NCBI RefSeq assembly: GCF_014197015.1
Contig: NZ_JACIET010000001.1
Coordinates: 1,178,001-1,242,000 of the forward strand
Source of the DNA: Niveibacterium umoris
GTDB taxonomy: Bacteria; Pseudomonadota; Gammaproteobacteria; Burkholderiales; Rhodocyclaceae
Length of the DNA stretch: 64,000 nucleotides
Direction: 5' to 3'
Below are positions 37,349 through 47,480 of the stretch, one piece after another (position 1 is the stretch's first letter; every line of letters begins with the position of its first letter). The translations under genes and the position numbers were made by a program. A model generated the notes under the pieces. It ran no database searches. It was not told where the DNA came from and saw only the letters and a program-made list of their open reading frames with translations.

Positions 37349-38557
37349 ATGAAACCGATCTATCTCGACAACAACGCCACCACGCCGTGTGACCCCGCCG
37401 TGGTCGCTGCCATGCTGCCCTTCTTTACCGAACAGTTCGGCAACGCATCATCGATTCACAGTTTCGGCAATCAGGTGGGCGTTGCGCTCAAGAAGGCGCG
37501 CGCGCAGATCCAGGCCTTGCTGGGCGCCGAGCACGACTCGGAGATCATCTTTACATCCGGCGGCACCGAGTCGGACAACACGGCAATTCTCTCCGCGCTC
37601 AAAGCGCAGCCAGAGCGCAACCAGGTCATCACTACCGTCGTCGAACACCCAGCCGTGCTCGCCTTCTGCGACCGGCTCGAGAAGGAAGGCTACGTCGTGC
37701 ATAAGCTGCGGGTGGATGGTCGTGGCCGCCTCGACATGGACGAGTACCGCGCGCTGCTGACCGACCGGGTCGCGATCGTTTCGGTGATGTGGGCCAACAA
37801 CGAAACGGGCACGATCTTCCCGGTCGAGGAGATGGCCGAGTACGCCCACGCGCGCGGTATCCAGTTCCATACCGACGCCGTACAGGCGGTCGGCAAGCTG
37901 CCGATCGACCTGAAGCGCACGAAGATCGACATGCTCTCGCTATCGGGCCACAAGCTGCATGCGCCCAAGGGTATCGGTGTGCTCTACCTGCGCCGCGGCA
38001 CACGTTTTCGCGCGCTGCTGCACGGTGGCCAGCAGGAACGCAGCCGCCGCCCTGGCACCGAAAACGCACCGGGCATCATCGCGCTGGGCAAGGCAGCCGA
38101 ACTCGCCATGCAACACATGGAGACCGAGAACACGGACGTCCGCTTCCTGCGCGACAAGCTTGAGAAAGGCATTCTCGCGCGCGTGCCGCGCGCCTTCCCG
38201 AACGGCGATCTCCACTGCCGGCTACCGAACACCAGCAACATTGCGTTCGAGTTCGTCGAGGGCGAAGGCATCCTGCTGTTGTTGAACAAGCTGGGTATCG
38301 CGGCCTCCAGCGGATCGGCCTGTACTTCGGGCTCGCTCGAACCCTCGCATGTGATGCGTGCGATGGGTATCCCCTACACCGCGGCGCACGGCAGCATCCG
38401 CTTCTCGCTGTCGCGCTACAACACGCTTGACGAGATCGAACGCGTCATCGAGGCAGTGCCGCCGATCATTGCGCAGTTGCGCAAGATCTCGCCCTACTGG
38501 AACGAGAGCGGTCCAATCGAAGACCCGGACAAGCTGTTCCAACCCGCCTACGCCTGA
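37349..38557 (+). CDS. nifS: Cysteine desulfurase NifS
   Basis: This PLP enzyme takes sulfur from cysteine for nitrogenase clusters. It has 402 residues. The PLP lysine is in [15 protein letters not shown], the persulfide cysteine in [17 protein letters not shown], and the N-terminus [12 protein letters not shown] is typical of class I desulfurases. It follows nifU by 42 bases. A second, class II desulfurase of different design lies at 59606. Confidence 0.97.
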   Translation: MKPIYLDNNATTPCDPAVVAAMLPFFTEQFGNASSIHSFGNQVGVALKKARAQIQALLGAEHDSEIIFTSGGTESDNTAILSALKAQPERNQVITTVVEHPAVLAFCDRLEKEGYVVHKLRVDGRGRLDMDEYRALLTDRVAIVSVMWANNETGTIFPVEEMAEYAHARGIQFHTDAVQAVGKLPIDLKRTKIDMLSLSGHKLHAPKGIGVLYLRRGTRFRALLHGGQQERSRRPGTENAPGIIALGKAAELAMQHMETENTDVRFLRDKLEKGILARVPRAFPNGDLHCRLPNTSNIAFEFVEGEGILLLLNKLGIAASSGSACTSGSLEPSHVMRAMGIPYTAAHGSIRFSLSRYNTLDEIERVIEAVPPIIAQLRKISPYWNESGPIEDPDKLFQPAYA

Positions 38558-38582
38558 TTTGCGCAACGCAACGGAGACCGCG

Positions 38583-39719
38583 ATGCCCGCATTCGTCACC
38601 GTTAATGACACAACCCTGCGCGACGGCGAGCAGACCGCAGGGGTTGCATTCAGTCGCGCCGAGAAGCTGGATGTAGCCCGCAGGCTCGACGCCCTCGGCG
38701 TGCCGGAAATGGAAGTCGGCATCCCGGCAATGGGCGAGCACGAGCGTGCCAGCATCCGCGCGATCGCGGCCCTTGGCCTGCACGCACGCCTGATGGTGTG
38801 GGCGCGGCTCACGGAGTCGGACGTGCGCGCCTGCGCAGGGCTTGGCGCGCATCTGATCGACATCTCCGCACCAGCCTCCGACCAACACCTGGCCCGCAAA
38901 CTCGGCCGGTCGCGTGAATGGTTGCTTGGCGAGATCGCTCGTCTGGTGCCACTCGCGCGCGGCGTCGGGCTGGGCGTTTCGATCGGGCTGGAAGACGCGT
39001 CGCGCGCGGACCTTGGGTTTCTCGTTCGCATCGCCCAGGTCGCCGAGGCTGCCGGTGCCATCCGGCTCCGCTTCGCCGACACGCTCGGCGTCATGGAGCC
39101 CTTCGGCGTACGGCGGGCGATTCGCACGCTCAAACGCCACTGCGGCCTGCAGATCGAGATGCATGCGCACAACGACCTGGGCATGGCCACCGCGAACACG
39201 CTGGCCGCTGCCCGCGCCGGCGCGACGCATGTGAACACCACCGTGAACGGCTTGGGTGAGCGCGCCGGCAACGCTGCGCTGGAGGAAGTCGTGCTCGGCC
39301 TCGGTCAGTGTTACGGCATATCGACCGGCATCGATCTGACCGCATTTCCGGTGCTCGCGGAACGCGTCGCCGCCGCATCCGGGCGACCGATTCCCGCGCA
39401 GAAGAGCCTGACCGGCGCCAACGTCTTCACCCACGAAGCCGGCATCCATGTCGACGGCCTTCTGAAGGATCCGAGCAACTATCAGGGTTTCGACCCCGCA
39501 TTGGTCGGCCGCTCGCACCGCGTCGTGCTTGGCAAGCATTCCGGCAAGGGTGCGGTGAAGTCAGTCTTCGCCCGCCTGGGCCACCCGCTCGGCGACACGG
39601 AAGCCGACGCCCTGCTTGGCCGGGTACGGCAGTTCGTTGTTGCGACCAAGCGCGCCCCCAACGACGACGATCTGATGCGCCTGTTTGACAGCGCCACCCC
39701 CAAGCCACTGCCCTGCTGA
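38583..39719 (+). CDS. nifV: Homocitrate synthase NifV
   Basis: NifV condenses acetyl-CoA and 2-oxoglutarate into homocitrate, the organic ligand of FeMo-co. The 378-residue TIM-barrel enzyme has [33 protein letters not shown] (metal-binding HxH) and [20 protein letters not shown] precedes ATG 38583. The presence of its own homocitrate synthase fits a free-living diazotroph. Confidence 0.96.
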   Translation: MPAFVTVNDTTLRDGEQTAGVAFSRAEKLDVARRLDALGVPEMEVGIPAMGEHERASIRAIAALGLHARLMVWARLTESDVRACAGLGAHLIDISAPASDQHLARKLGRSREWLLGEIARLVPLARGVGLGVSIGLEDASRADLGFLVRIAQVAEAAGAIRLRFADTLGVMEPFGVRRAIRTLKRHCGLQIEMHAHNDLGMATANTLAAARAGATHVNTTVNGLGERAGNAALEEVVLGLGQCYGISTGIDLTAFPVLAERVAAASGRPIPAQKSLTGANVFTHEAGIHVDGLLKDPSNYQGFDPALVGRSHRVVLGKHSGKGAVKSVFARLGHPLGDTEADALLGRVRQFVVATKRAPNDDDLMRLFDSATPKPLPC

Positions 39720-39736
39720 ACGAACGCGAGGACACC

Positions 39737-40054
39737 ATGCACGCCCCCTCCCCCACGCTGGCCGACGACCTTGCCGAACTCGAAACGATCGAGGACTTCC
39801 TCGCCTACTTCGGTATCCCGTACGAACGTTCGGTAGTGCAAATCAACCGGCTGCACATCCTGCAGCGCTTCCACGACTACCTGCGCAGTGCCGACGAGCC
39901 GCCGGTCTACGAGCAGTGGCACGAGCGCCTCGCTCGCGCCTACGACGACTACCTGAACTCGGACGCGATCACGCAAGGCGTGTTCCGCGTCTTCAAGCGC
40001 GCCCGTGGCATCTCCACCGTGCAGCTCAGCGACATCGGGCGGGCCCCGCGATGA
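39737..40054 (+). CDS. nifW: Nitrogenase-stabilising protein NifW
   Basis: This 105-residue protein has the NifW pattern: LETIEDFLAYFGIPYERSVVQINRLHILQRFHDYL and YDDYLNSDAITQGVFRVFK. It is thought to bind MoFe protein and protect it from oxygen or aid maturation. Its stop overlaps the nifZ start. Confidence 0.93.
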   Translation: MHAPSPTLADDLAELETIEDFLAYFGIPYERSVVQINRLHILQRFHDYLRSADEPPVYEQWHERLARAYDDYLNSDAITQGVFRVFKRARGISTVQLSDIGRAPR

Positions 40055-40524
40055 ACCCGCAGTTCGAACTTGGCGATGTGGTGCGAGTCGTGCGCAACGT
40101 GCGCGACGACGGCACCTTTCCCGGCGCCACCCGCGGCGATCTGCTCGTGCGCCGAGGCAGCCTCGGGCATGTGGTCGACGTCGGCACCTTCCTGATGGAT
40201 CAGATCATCTACTCGGTCCATTTTCTGGACGCCAAACGGATTGTCGGCTGCCGCGAGGAAGAACTGCTCCCCGCTGGCGCCCCTTGGGCGGAATCTCAGT
40301 TCGAGACGCGGGAACGGGTGCGCAACCTGAAAGCACTGTCTGTCGACGGCGAGGTACGGGTGCCCGTTGGCGCGGTGGGCGAAGTGCTCAAAGTGATTCG
40401 CGATGTCGCCGACGACATCGCCTACCACATCCATTTCCCGGTGTTCCCTGGCCGCACGCTCCAGGTGCGCGAGCGCACCCTTGGCCCGGTCACACCAGCG
40501 ATTCAGGAGACGAGTGATGCCTGA
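40051..40524 (+). CDS. nifZ: NifZ family protein
   Basis: This 157-residue protein contains the NifZ domain (FELGDVVRVVRNVRDDGTFPG, RGSLGHVVDVGTFLMDQIIYSVHF). A second similar half follows (GEVRVPVGAVGEVLKVIRDVADDIAYHIHF), so it is a two-repeat form, longer than the short NifZ of some genera. NifZ helps build the second P cluster. It overlaps nifW and nifM. Confidence 0.93.
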   Translation: MNPQFELGDVVRVVRNVRDDGTFPGATRGDLLVRRGSLGHVVDVGTFLMDQIIYSVHFLDAKRIVGCREEELLPAGAPWAESQFETRERVRNLKALSVDGEVRVPVGAVGEVLKVIRDVADDIAYHIHFPVFPGRTLQVRERTLGPVTPAIQETSDA

Positions 40525-41383
40525 CGCCACCACAAGCCAAGCTGTTGCACACGCCCCGTCGCGCTACCTCACGATCAAGCATGCGCAGGCCTTGTTCCAG
40601 CAAGCGCCCGACGCGCTGTCCGATGCACAACGCGCACGCGTCGACGAAGTGGTGGCGCGCCAGCTGGCGATCGAGCAGCGTGTGCTGATGAGCGACGAAG
40701 CCCGCCGTGTCGTGGTCAGCAGCAACATGGTGGACGCTGGCGTAACCGAGGTCATGTCGCGCTTTGAAAGCGAGGCGGACTTCGTCTGCACACTCGCAAA
40801 ACAGGGGCTCACGCAAGCCGCGCTGCGCGAAGAGCTGACGCGCGACATGACCGTCGAAGCGGTGCTCGATGCGGTGTCCGCCAACGTCCCGCCGGTCAGC
40901 AAGCAAGACATCGAAATCTTCTACCGCCTGCATGCCGATCGCTTCCACACACCGGAGCGTCGCACGGTCAGGCACATCCTCATCACGATCAACGACGACC
41001 TTGCCGGCAGCGGCCGGGTCGCCGCGCGTGCGCGTATCGACCAGATAAGGGCTCAGTGCGCGCGCGATCCGGAGCAGTTTGCGAAGCAGGCCTTGCGCCA
41101 TTCGGAGTGTCCGACGGCGATGCAAGGCGGTCTGCTCGGTCCGGTCACGCGCGGCCAGCTGTTCCCGGCGCTCGATGCAGCCCTGTTCTCGATGGCGACA
41201 GGCGAGCTATCCGGCGTACTCGAGTCGCCGATGGGCTTTCACATCCTGTGTTGCGATCACATCCGCCCCGCGGGGCGTGTGCCGCTGGCAAAGGTGCGCG
41301 ACAAGATCCGCGTGCAGATTCTGGGCACGCGCCGCGCTCACTACCAGAGGCAGTGGCTGCGTGGCCTGATCGCCCGAAAGTAG
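40517..41383 (+). CDS. nifM: NifH-maturing peptidyl-prolyl isomerase NifM
   Basis: This 288-residue protein has an N-terminal helical NifM region (about 1-125) and a C-terminal parvulin PPIase domain (RTVRHILITINDD ... LGPVTRGQLFPALDAALFSMATGELSGVLESPMGFHILCC). NifM is needed for active NifH in Azotobacter and Klebsiella. Its ATG overlaps the nifZ stop by eight bases. It is last in the nifUSVWZM operon. Confidence 0.93.
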   Translation: MPDATTSQAVAHAPSRYLTIKHAQALFQQAPDALSDAQRARVDEVVARQLAIEQRVLMSDEARRVVVSSNMVDAGVTEVMSRFESEADFVCTLAKQGLTQAALREELTRDMTVEAVLDAVSANVPPVSKQDIEIFYRLHADRFHTPERRTVRHILITINDDLAGSGRVAARARIDQIRAQCARDPEQFAKQALRHSECPTAMQGGLLGPVTRGQLFPALDAALFSMATGELSGVLESPMGFHILCCDHIRPAGRVPLAKVRDKIRVQILGTRRAHYQRQWLRGLIARK

Positions 41384-41988
41384 CGTCGCAATAGCGGCGT
41401 CAGCCCTTGCGCACGGTGGGGCCTGTTCCGCGGGCGCGCCAGTGCCAAGACGCACGCACAAGCACACACTCACGCACGCGCACACACCCACGCGGCCGCG
41501 TTGCGGCGCCCATTTCACGCTTTGGCTAAATGACGCAATTGCAGGTCGGCCAACGCACGCAACGCGTGCCTCAAGTGTGGCGTGGCGCGCGTCGGGCTGT
41601 TTGCGGAATTCAGGCGACGTGCCCATCGGGCCACCAAGGTGGGCATGCCAGCCAGGACCAAGGCCGTTCGCCTCGTGAGAGCCGGCGATTCGGGCGCGCT
41701 CGCTTTTGATGCGAAGCTCGGCAAGATGGTTGCGTCTGTGCGCTCCGATGTCCTCAAGCGGGAAGCAACAATTGCGATTAGGCGTCCGCGGTGGCTATGG
41801 CGTGCCCTTCGCGTTCGAGCATGAGGTGATACCGGCCAAGGGCTGACGCGCGGCCCGAAAGCCTCCCCACATCCACGCATTAGCCCGACCCACTCAGTCG
41901 TGGATCGGGCAGGCGATAGGTCATTCGGCCGGCTTGCAGCGACAAGCCATTGTTTGGCGGAGTGCTGCAGCAAGAACTCGCCCGACGA
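41384..41988. other. 605-base stretch without a clear gene
   Basis: It lies between convergent nifM and rnfH. A CA/CG-rich alternating tract occupies 41451-41495. A plus-strand frame at 41582-41824 and a minus-strand frame at 41515-41973 are open but Arg/Ala/Ser-rich without motifs. A short plus-strand frame ending at 41846 (GVRGGYGVPFAFEHEV) looks protein-like and could be a relic joined to 41582-41824 by a frameshift. I cannot name a gene. A hairpin at 41883 ends the stretch. Confidence 0.45.
41883..41910. terminator. Hairpin between nifM and rnfH
   Basis: GCCCGA-C-CCAC, loop TCAGTC, GTGG-A-TCGGGC: ten pairs with one mismatch. It lacks a T run on either side, but its place between convergent operons makes a terminator role likely. 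Confidence 0.45.
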
Positions 41989-42273
41989 TCAGGCTTCGTC
42001 GCTGTCCAGCTCGAAGCCCGGGCGCCGCGGCACAGTCATTGGATCGCACTGGATCGGGCGATAGATCTCCACCCGGTCACCCGCCCGCAGCGGCGCATCG
42101 AGCTTGACGGCCTTGCCGAAGATGCCGACCCGCTGGCTCGCGAGGTCGATGTGCGGGAACTGTGCGTAGATACCGGACTCCTCGATCGCGTCCCGTACCC
42201 GCGTGCCCTCTTCCACTTCGATGTTGAGCCAAGCCTGCCGGCCCGGCTCTGCGTAAGCGATGGATACTTTCAT
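41989..42273 (-). CDS. rnfH: RnfH family protein
   Basis: This 94-residue ubiquitin-like protein (MKVSIAYAEPGRQAWLNIEVEEGTRVRDAIEESGI, PLRAGDRVEIYRPI) is of the RnfH/YfjF type. In diazotrophs it is the last gene of the rnf operon, as here. Function unclear, possibly assembly of the Rnf complex. It is 12 bases after rnfE. Confidence 0.9.
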   Translation of the reverse strand: MKVSIAYAEPGRQAWLNIEVEEGTRVRDAIEESGIYAQFPHIDLASQRVGIFGKAVKLDAPLRAGDRVEIYRPIQCDPMTVPRRPGFELDSDEA

Positions 42274-42285
42274 GTTGCCTCCCGG

Positions 42286-42966
42286 TTAAGCGCCACAGTG
42301 ACTGGGTTGGGTGACAGCGCCACAGGCCCTGCTTGCGTCGCGCCGCATTTCGATCCGTTTGCGCAGTGCCAGCAACAACCCCAGCGTGAGGAAGCCGCCT
42401 GGCGGCAGAATCATCATCAGCGTGCCGCCATAACCCGGCAGCACCCGCGTTTCGAGGAAGGCGAAGTGCGGTCCGAGGAGCAGGCTGGCCTGCGAGAACA
42501 GCGTGCCACTACCGATGATTTCGCGCACAACGCCGATCGAAGTCAGCGCCGCGGTGAAGCCCAGCCCCATGAAGAGTCCATCGGCACCCGACGCGAGCAC
42601 GCCGTTCTTGCACGCAAAGGCTTCCGCACGCCCAAGGATTGCGCAGTTGGCGACGATGAGCGCGATGTAGAGACCCAACACCTTGTAAAGGTCGTGCATC
42701 CAGGCGTTGAGACCAAGATCCACCAGCGTCACGATGGTCGCGATGATTGCGATGAACACCGGGATGCGGACCTGCTCGGTCACCACACCACGCACGGAAG
42801 ACACGGCCATGTTGCTCACCACCAGCACCGCGGTGGTTGCGAGCCCCATGCCGAGCCCGTTCGTGGCGGTCGAAGTCAGCGCCATCGTCGGGCACATGCC
42901 GAGGATCTGCGCGAGTACCACGTTCTGATCCCAGAGCCCGTTACGGATGATGTCTTTGGTTTTCAT
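42286..42966 (-). CDS. rnfE: Rnf electron-transport subunit RnfE
   Basis: This 226-residue membrane protein with six likely helices is a homologue of RnfA/NqrD. The motif LGMCPTMALTSTATNGLGMG carries the conserved cysteine, with a second in VANCAILGRAEAFA. These cysteines hold an intramembrane iron-sulfur cluster in Rnf/Nqr complexes. It is in the rnfABCDGEH operon. Confidence 0.95.
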   Translation of the reverse strand: MKTKDIIRNGLWDQNVVLAQILGMCPTMALTSTATNGLGMGLATTAVLVVSNMAVSSVRGVVTEQVRIPVFIAIIATIVTLVDLGLNAWMHDLYKVLGLYIALIVANCAILGRAEAFACKNGVLASGADGLFMGLGFTAALTSIGVVREIIGSGTLFSQASLLLGPHFAFLETRVLPGYGGTLMMILPPGGFLTLGLLLALRKRIEMRRDASRACGAVTQPSHCGA

Positions 42967-42978
42967 GGGAGCCTCGTC

Positions 42979-43584
42979 TCAGTGTTCGGCGTAGATTGCC
43001 GCGTGGTTGGCCTGGTGGAATTCGAGCGCTTCCTTCACCGCCTTCACAACGCCGCGCGGGGTGATCGTGGCGCCGGCAAACTGGTCGAAGTCACCGCCGT
43101 CCTTCTTCACCAGCCAGCGCGCGGTCGTCAGCGCCTTGCCTTCGAAGGCGTGCACCCAATCCGACTTTGCAACTTCGATCTTGTCACCCAGGCCCGGTGT
43201 TTCCGCATGGCGCAGCACACGTACGCCCTGCACGACACCTTCGCGTGAGATCCCGACCAGGATCACGATCGGGCCGGCGTATCCGATAGAGCTTGTCTTG
43301 AACACGGCGCCCTGCTGCACGCCGGCCTTGCTGGCCTTGTGCACTTCGACATCGAGCCCGGCGCGATCTTTGACGAGAACGACGTCCGCCAGCAGGTTGT
43401 TGTCGTTGAAGCCGGCGGGCAGCACCTGCCGTAGCGAGGCTTCAAGATCCTGCTCTTCGGCGATATGGATCGCCGGCGCGGTGAAACCGTTGGCCACCAC
43501 CAGCGCCGCCGCAGTCAGCGTGCTGAATAGCGCCAGCAACACGCCCTGATAACTGATGCCTTCTCGCAGCGCGGCGACGTTCAT
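42979..43584 (-). CDS. rnfG: Rnf electron-transport subunit RnfG
   Basis: This 201-residue protein has one N-terminal membrane anchor (about 14-34) and a periplasmic FMN domain. The flavin attachment motif is GATIT (171-175), with Thr175 expected to carry FMN through a phosphoester bond. It overlaps rnfD by four bases. Confidence 0.94.
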   Translation of the reverse strand: MNVAALREGISYQGVLLALFSTLTAAALVVANGFTAPAIHIAEEQDLEASLRQVLPAGFNDNNLLADVVLVKDRAGLDVEVHKASKAGVQQGAVFKTSSIGYAGPIVILVGISREGVVQGVRVLRHAETPGLGDKIEVAKSDWVHAFEGKALTTARWLVKKDGGDFDQFAGATITPRGVVKAVKEALEFHQANHAAIYAEH

Positions 43585-44654
43585 TTCGATTTTCCTTTCT
43601 GCACGGACGCTGGTTTTCCAGTGAAGGTGCGGCCGTAGACCCGGGGCTTGATGAGACGGTCGATCGCCGGTGTCAGCGCATTCATGAGCAGCACCGCAAA
43701 CGCAACCCCTTCCGGATAGCCGCCGTAGGTGCGGATCACCCAGGTCAGCAGACCGCAGCCCAGACCGAACACCACCTGTCCGGCTCGCGTGCTTGGCGAG
43801 GTGACGTAGTCAGTCGCGATGAAGAAGGCGCCGAGCATCGCGCCGCCAGACATCAGGTGCGTGGTCCAGTCGATGTAGCGCGCCGGGTCGACCGCATGCC
43901 CGATCGCAGCCGGAACCGCGATTGCGGCGAGCATCGCCACCGGGACATGCCAGGTGATGATGCGCATCGTGAGCAACGCCACCCCACCGGCTGCGATCAG
44001 CCAGGTCGAGGTCTCGCCAAGGCTGCCAACGCGGGCGCCGACCCAGTTGAAGGCATGGCCCGGCAACTCGGTATGCAGCAGATCAACACCGCGTGCAAGG
44101 TCAGTCTTCGCATGGCCCAGCAGCGTGGCGCTGCTCATGGCGTCGGGGACCGGGATATGGCCGAGCGTGATGAGCAGACCATCAAGCAGGCCGGGCGCTC
44201 CCGCCGGTACGACCCAGTAGGTCATCTGCACCGGGAAGGAAACCAGCAGCGCGATCCGCGCAATCATCGCGGGGTTGAACAGGTTGTTGCCCAGCCCGCC
44301 GAAGACCTGTTTGCCGAGCGTTGTCGCAAAGAGCCCACCGACGACACCGATCCACCACGGCGCCCAGGGCGGGAGCGAAAGCGCGAGCAGCCAACCAGTC
44401 AGCAGCGCGGACCCGTCCTTGAGCAAAGGCGCGGGATCGCGCCCCGCCCAACGCAGGCACACCGCCTCACCGGCCAGCGCTGAGGCAATGGTGATGAGCC
44501 AAAGCCAGAAGGCGGGCGAGCCGAAGAGCCAGAACCCATAGACCGTGGCCGGTACCAGGGTCGCGACAACCTTGAGCATCACGACGCTGACCGATTCGCC
44601 GGCCCGTGCATGCGGCGACGCCACAGTTTGAAGAATCATGCTTTGGGCGCTCAT
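43581..44654 (-). CDS. rnfD: Rnf electron-transport subunit RnfD
   Basis: This 357-residue polytopic membrane protein with about nine helices is a homologue of NqrB. The flavinylation motif is in MSSATLLGHAKTD. GNNLFNPAMIARIALLVSFP and the late TDYVTSPSTRAGQVVFG block are family hallmarks. It overlaps rnfC by four bases. Confidence 0.95.
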   Translation of the reverse strand: MSAQSMILQTVASPHARAGESVSVVMLKVVATLVPATVYGFWLFGSPAFWLWLITIASALAGEAVCLRWAGRDPAPLLKDGSALLTGWLLALSLPPWAPWWIGVVGGLFATTLGKQVFGGLGNNLFNPAMIARIALLVSFPVQMTYWVVPAGAPGLLDGLLITLGHIPVPDAMSSATLLGHAKTDLARGVDLLHTELPGHAFNWVGARVGSLGETSTWLIAAGGVALLTMRIITWHVPVAMLAAIAVPAAIGHAVDPARYIDWTTHLMSGGAMLGAFFIATDYVTSPSTRAGQVVFGLGCGLLTWVIRTYGGYPEGVAFAVLLMNALTPAIDRLIKPRVYGRTFTGKPASVQKGKSK

Positions 44655-46168
44655 GCGCTGGCCCCTCCTGCGGTGTTGGCGGATGCTGAAGTTGCGGCCT
44701 GCTGCGCAGCTGCCTGTTGTGCAGCGCGCTCGGCCTTTCGCCGTGCAGCGGCTTCAACGCGCTCGCGTGCCTCGCGTTCGAGACGCTCCTTGCGCGCCTG
44801 CGCAAGGCCTTTCGTGAACTCGGTGCGCTTCTTCTGCTGCGCGCGTTTCCAGACCTCGCCCTTGGCGTGATAGAAGGTCTGCACCAACGGCACATGCGAT
44901 GGGCACACGTAGGCGCAACAGCCGCAGGCCAGGCAATCGTCGAGGCCCTTGGCCTCCGCCTTGTCGTACTCGCCAGCATGGATGTGGGCCGATAGCTCCA
45001 GCGGCAGCAGCCCCATCGGGCAGGCCTTCACGCAGGAACCGCAGCGAATGCAGGCCGAAGGAGCGGTGTCGGTGATCTCGCCCGCTGTCAGCGCCAGAAT
45101 GCCGCCGCAGCCCTTCACAGTCGGCACCTGCGCATGCGGCAAGGCCACGCCCATCATCGGGCCGCCCATGACCAGCCTTGCAGGGGTTTCCTTCAGGCCG
45201 ACAAAGCGCAGCAGGTCTTCGATCAGGACGCCGATCGGCGCCAGGACGTTGCCCGGTTGTGCCACCGCACCGCCATTGACCGTAACGATGCGGCGATAGA
45301 GCGGCTCGCCGACCCGCACGGCACGGTGGATGGCAGCGCAGGTACTGACGTTGTTGACCAGCACGCCGATGCTCGCGGTACGCGCGCCGGAGGGCACTTC
45401 CTTGCCGGTGAGCACCTGCACCAATTGGCGGTCGGAACCCATCGGGTAGCGCGCCGGCACCGGGCGAATCTCGATCGAGGCAAAACCCTCGGCCGCCTTG
45501 CGCATCGCTGCGGTGGCCTCGGGTTTGTTGTCCTCGATGCCCACCAGTGCTTTGGTCGCGCCGGTGGCGTGCATCAGGATTCGCACGCCATCGATCACTT
45601 CGTCGGCGCGCACCCGCATCACGCTGTCGTCGCTTGAAAGATACGGCTCGCACTCGCCACCGTTGATGATCAAGGTATGCACCGAGAGCTTGAGGCCCAG
45701 TTGCGCCTTGGGGGCCGACGGGAAGGTCGCGCCGCCGAGGCCGACGATGCCCGCATCCGCAATGCGCTGGGACACCTCCGCCGGCGTGAGGCTGAACGGA
45801 TCAACTTGCGGCGTGAGCGGCTCGCCAGCTTCGTCCTTGCCGTCCAGCTCGATCGTGATCGCGGCAAAGGGCAAGCCGGACGGATGCGGCGCAGTCACCT
45901 CGCCGATCGCGCTGATCACGCCGGAGCTTGGGGAATGAACGGGCGCCGACACATTGCCTTGCGCGGCAGCGATCAGCTGGCCACGCAGCACGCGCTCCCC
46001 GACCTTTACAACCGGCAACGCCGGCGCACCCACGTGCTGCAACAGCGGCACACACAACCTTTCGGGCAGCGGCATCACTCGCAGCGGCACGTCGGCAGCT
46101 GGCCGCTTGTGGTCGTCGTGCGGATGTACGCCCCAGCGCACACCATTCAGAAGTTCACGCAATCCCAT
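44651..46168 (-). CDS. rnfC: Rnf electron-transport subunit RnfC
   Basis: This 505-residue peripheral subunit binds FMN and NADH. It has an N-terminal barrel with GLGGATFPSAPKAQLG and NGGECEPYLSSDD, then two 4Fe-4S motifs (CIRCGSCVKACP, CLACGCCAYVCP). The last 70 residues are an Ala/Arg/Gln coiled tail, common in betaproteobacterial RnfC. Confidence 0.95.
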   Translation of the reverse strand: MGLRELLNGVRWGVHPHDDHKRPAADVPLRVMPLPERLCVPLLQHVGAPALPVVKVGERVLRGQLIAAAQGNVSAPVHSPSSGVISAIGEVTAPHPSGLPFAAITIELDGKDEAGEPLTPQVDPFSLTPAEVSQRIADAGIVGLGGATFPSAPKAQLGLKLSVHTLIINGGECEPYLSSDDSVMRVRADEVIDGVRILMHATGATKALVGIEDNKPEATAAMRKAAEGFASIEIRPVPARYPMGSDRQLVQVLTGKEVPSGARTASIGVLVNNVSTCAAIHRAVRVGEPLYRRIVTVNGGAVAQPGNVLAPIGVLIEDLLRFVGLKETPARLVMGGPMMGVALPHAQVPTVKGCGGILALTAGEITDTAPSACIRCGSCVKACPMGLLPLELSAHIHAGEYDKAEAKGLDDCLACGCCAYVCPSHVPLVQTFYHAKGEVWKRAQQKKRTEFTKGLAQARKERLEREARERVEAAARRKAERAAQQAAAQQAATSASANTAGGASA

Positions 46169-46179
46169 CTTGCTACTCC

Positions 46180-46728
46180 TCAGACGGCCAGAGCCGGTTT
46201 CGTCCAGTTCCAGTCGCGCAGCGTTACCGGCACTGGCTCAAGGCCAATCGCGCCGGTCGGGCACTCTTTCTCGCAACTGCCACAGCCGGTGCAGGCGCCG
46301 TGCAGCACGCCGTGAATCTGCTTGGCCGCACCGATCACTGCGTCGGTCGGGCAGACCTTGAAGCAGCGCGCGCAACCAATGCAAAGATGCTCGGCCACCT
46401 GCGCGAGCTTCGGCCCGCTATCGGCCTTGCCACCTGCGCCAAGGCTTACGCCCATCTTTGCTGCGATTGCCTCGGCCAGCGCACGGCCACCCCCGGGGCA
46501 GCAATCGACGCTTGCTTCGCCACGCGCGATGGCGTTCGCGGCACCGGAGCAACCGGGAAAGCTGCACTGCCCGCAGTTCGTGCCGGGCATCAGCTCGATC
46601 AGCTCTTCCACCAGGGCGTCGCCCTCAACATGGAAGACCTTCGCGGCATAGCCGAGGATCAGCCCCAGAACGAGGCCGAGGAACATCACACTGGCAATCG
46701 GCGCAATCATTTCAACCTCCCCGCTCAA
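46180..46728 (-). CDS. rnfB: Rnf electron-transport subunit RnfB
   Basis: This 182-residue protein has an N-terminal membrane anchor, a 4Fe-4S domain ([11 protein letters not shown] ... CCPGG) and a two-cluster ferredoxin domain ([24 protein letters not shown]). RnfB hands electrons to ferredoxin, the reductant of nitrogenase. It overlaps rnfA by four bases. Confidence 0.95.
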   Translation of the reverse strand: MSGEVEMIAPIASVMFLGLVLGLILGYAAKVFHVEGDALVEELIELMPGTNCGQCSFPGCSGAANAIARGEASVDCCPGGGRALAEAIAAKMGVSLGAGGKADSGPKLAQVAEHLCIGCARCFKVCPTDAVIGAAKQIHGVLHGACTGCGSCEKECPTGAIGLEPVPVTLRDWNWTKPALAV

Positions 46729-47306
46729 CCGAGCTTCATTCCTGAAAAACCCATGAACGCGAGCGCCAGCAGCGACGCCAGCACGAAGCTGACCGGCGCG
46801 CCCTCGAAGGTCTGTGGCACCTTCGCAAGCGACAAACGTTCGCGAAGGCCAGCGAACATCGTCAGCACCAGCGTGAAGCCCACCGATGCGCCGAAGCCCA
46901 CCATGACGCTCATCGCAAAGTTGTTGGCCTGCTGCACGTTGAGCAGGGGAATGCCCAGCACAGCGCAGTTAGTGGTGATCAGCGGCAGGTAGATGCCAAG
47001 CGTGCGGTAGAGCTCCGGCGTGACCTTGCGCACCACCATCTCGATGAACTGCACCGCAGCCGCGATGACGAGGATGAAGGTCAGGATGCGCAGGTAGTTC
47101 AGGCCCAGCGGTGCGAGCAGGTAGTGTTCGAGCGCCCAGCACGCGCCGGACGCCAGCGTGATCACGAAGGTGGTTGCGAGCCCCATGCCGAAGGAACTGT
47201 CGAGCTTCTTCGAGACGCCCATGAAGGGGCACAGGCCGAGGAATTTCACCAGCACCACGTTGTTCACCAGCGCGGTACTGACAAGCAGGATCAGGTATTC
47301 ACTCAT
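46725..47306 (-). CDS. rnfA: Rnf electron-transport subunit RnfA
   Basis: This 193-residue membrane protein with six helices is a relative of RnfE. The conserved cysteines are in [16 protein letters not shown] and [15 protein letters not shown] 47306 is preceded by AGGAGG at a slightly long distance; the in-frame extension upstream runs through the sigma-54 promoter and is not coding. It is first in rnfABCDGEH, which uses ion motive force to reduce ferredoxin with NADH. Confidence 0.95.
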   Translation of the reverse strand: MSEYLILLVSTALVNNVVLVKFLGLCPFMGVSKKLDSSFGMGLATTFVITLASGACWALEHYLLAPLGLNYLRILTFILVIAAAVQFIEMVVRKVTPELYRTLGIYLPLITTNCAVLGIPLLNVQQANNFAMSVMVGFGASVGFTLVLTMFAGLRERLSLAKVPQTFEGAPVSFVLASLLALAFMGFSGMKLG

Positions 47307-47334
47307 GTCGGTTGAGACCTCCTGCCCTGCTTTT

Positions 47335-47350
47335 CGCATGGAGCGTGCCA
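47335..47350 (-). promoter_or_regulatory. Sigma-54 promoter of the rnf operon
   Basis: Minus-strand TGGCACGCTCCATGCG has a perfect -24 half and a near-consensus -12 half (ATGC) with correct spacing. It lies 28 bases before rnfA. Confidence 0.85.
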
Positions 47351-47453
47351 AGTCGATGCATACCGCACCGGGCCAGTGCGTAAATGCCGCTCCTGTGGGC
47401 ATCCGGCGGGAACAGCGCATGCACCGGAAGGGGTCTGCATCTGCGAAAACCCG

Positions 47454-47469
47454 TGTCGGGGTTCCAACA
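47454..47469. promoter_or_regulatory. NifA site between rnfA and nifL
   Basis: TGT-N10-ACA (TGTCGGGGTTCCAACA), about 105 bases from the rnfA -24 element and about 84 bases from the nifL one. It can serve either or both of the divergent promoters. Confidence 0.6.
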
Positions 47470-47480
47470 AACCGACGTTG

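Noticed and set aside
41515-41973. Minus-strand frame of 152 codons between nifM and rnfH
   Set aside because: Random-looking residue content; it crosses the terminator-like hairpin at 41883 and has no recognisable family.
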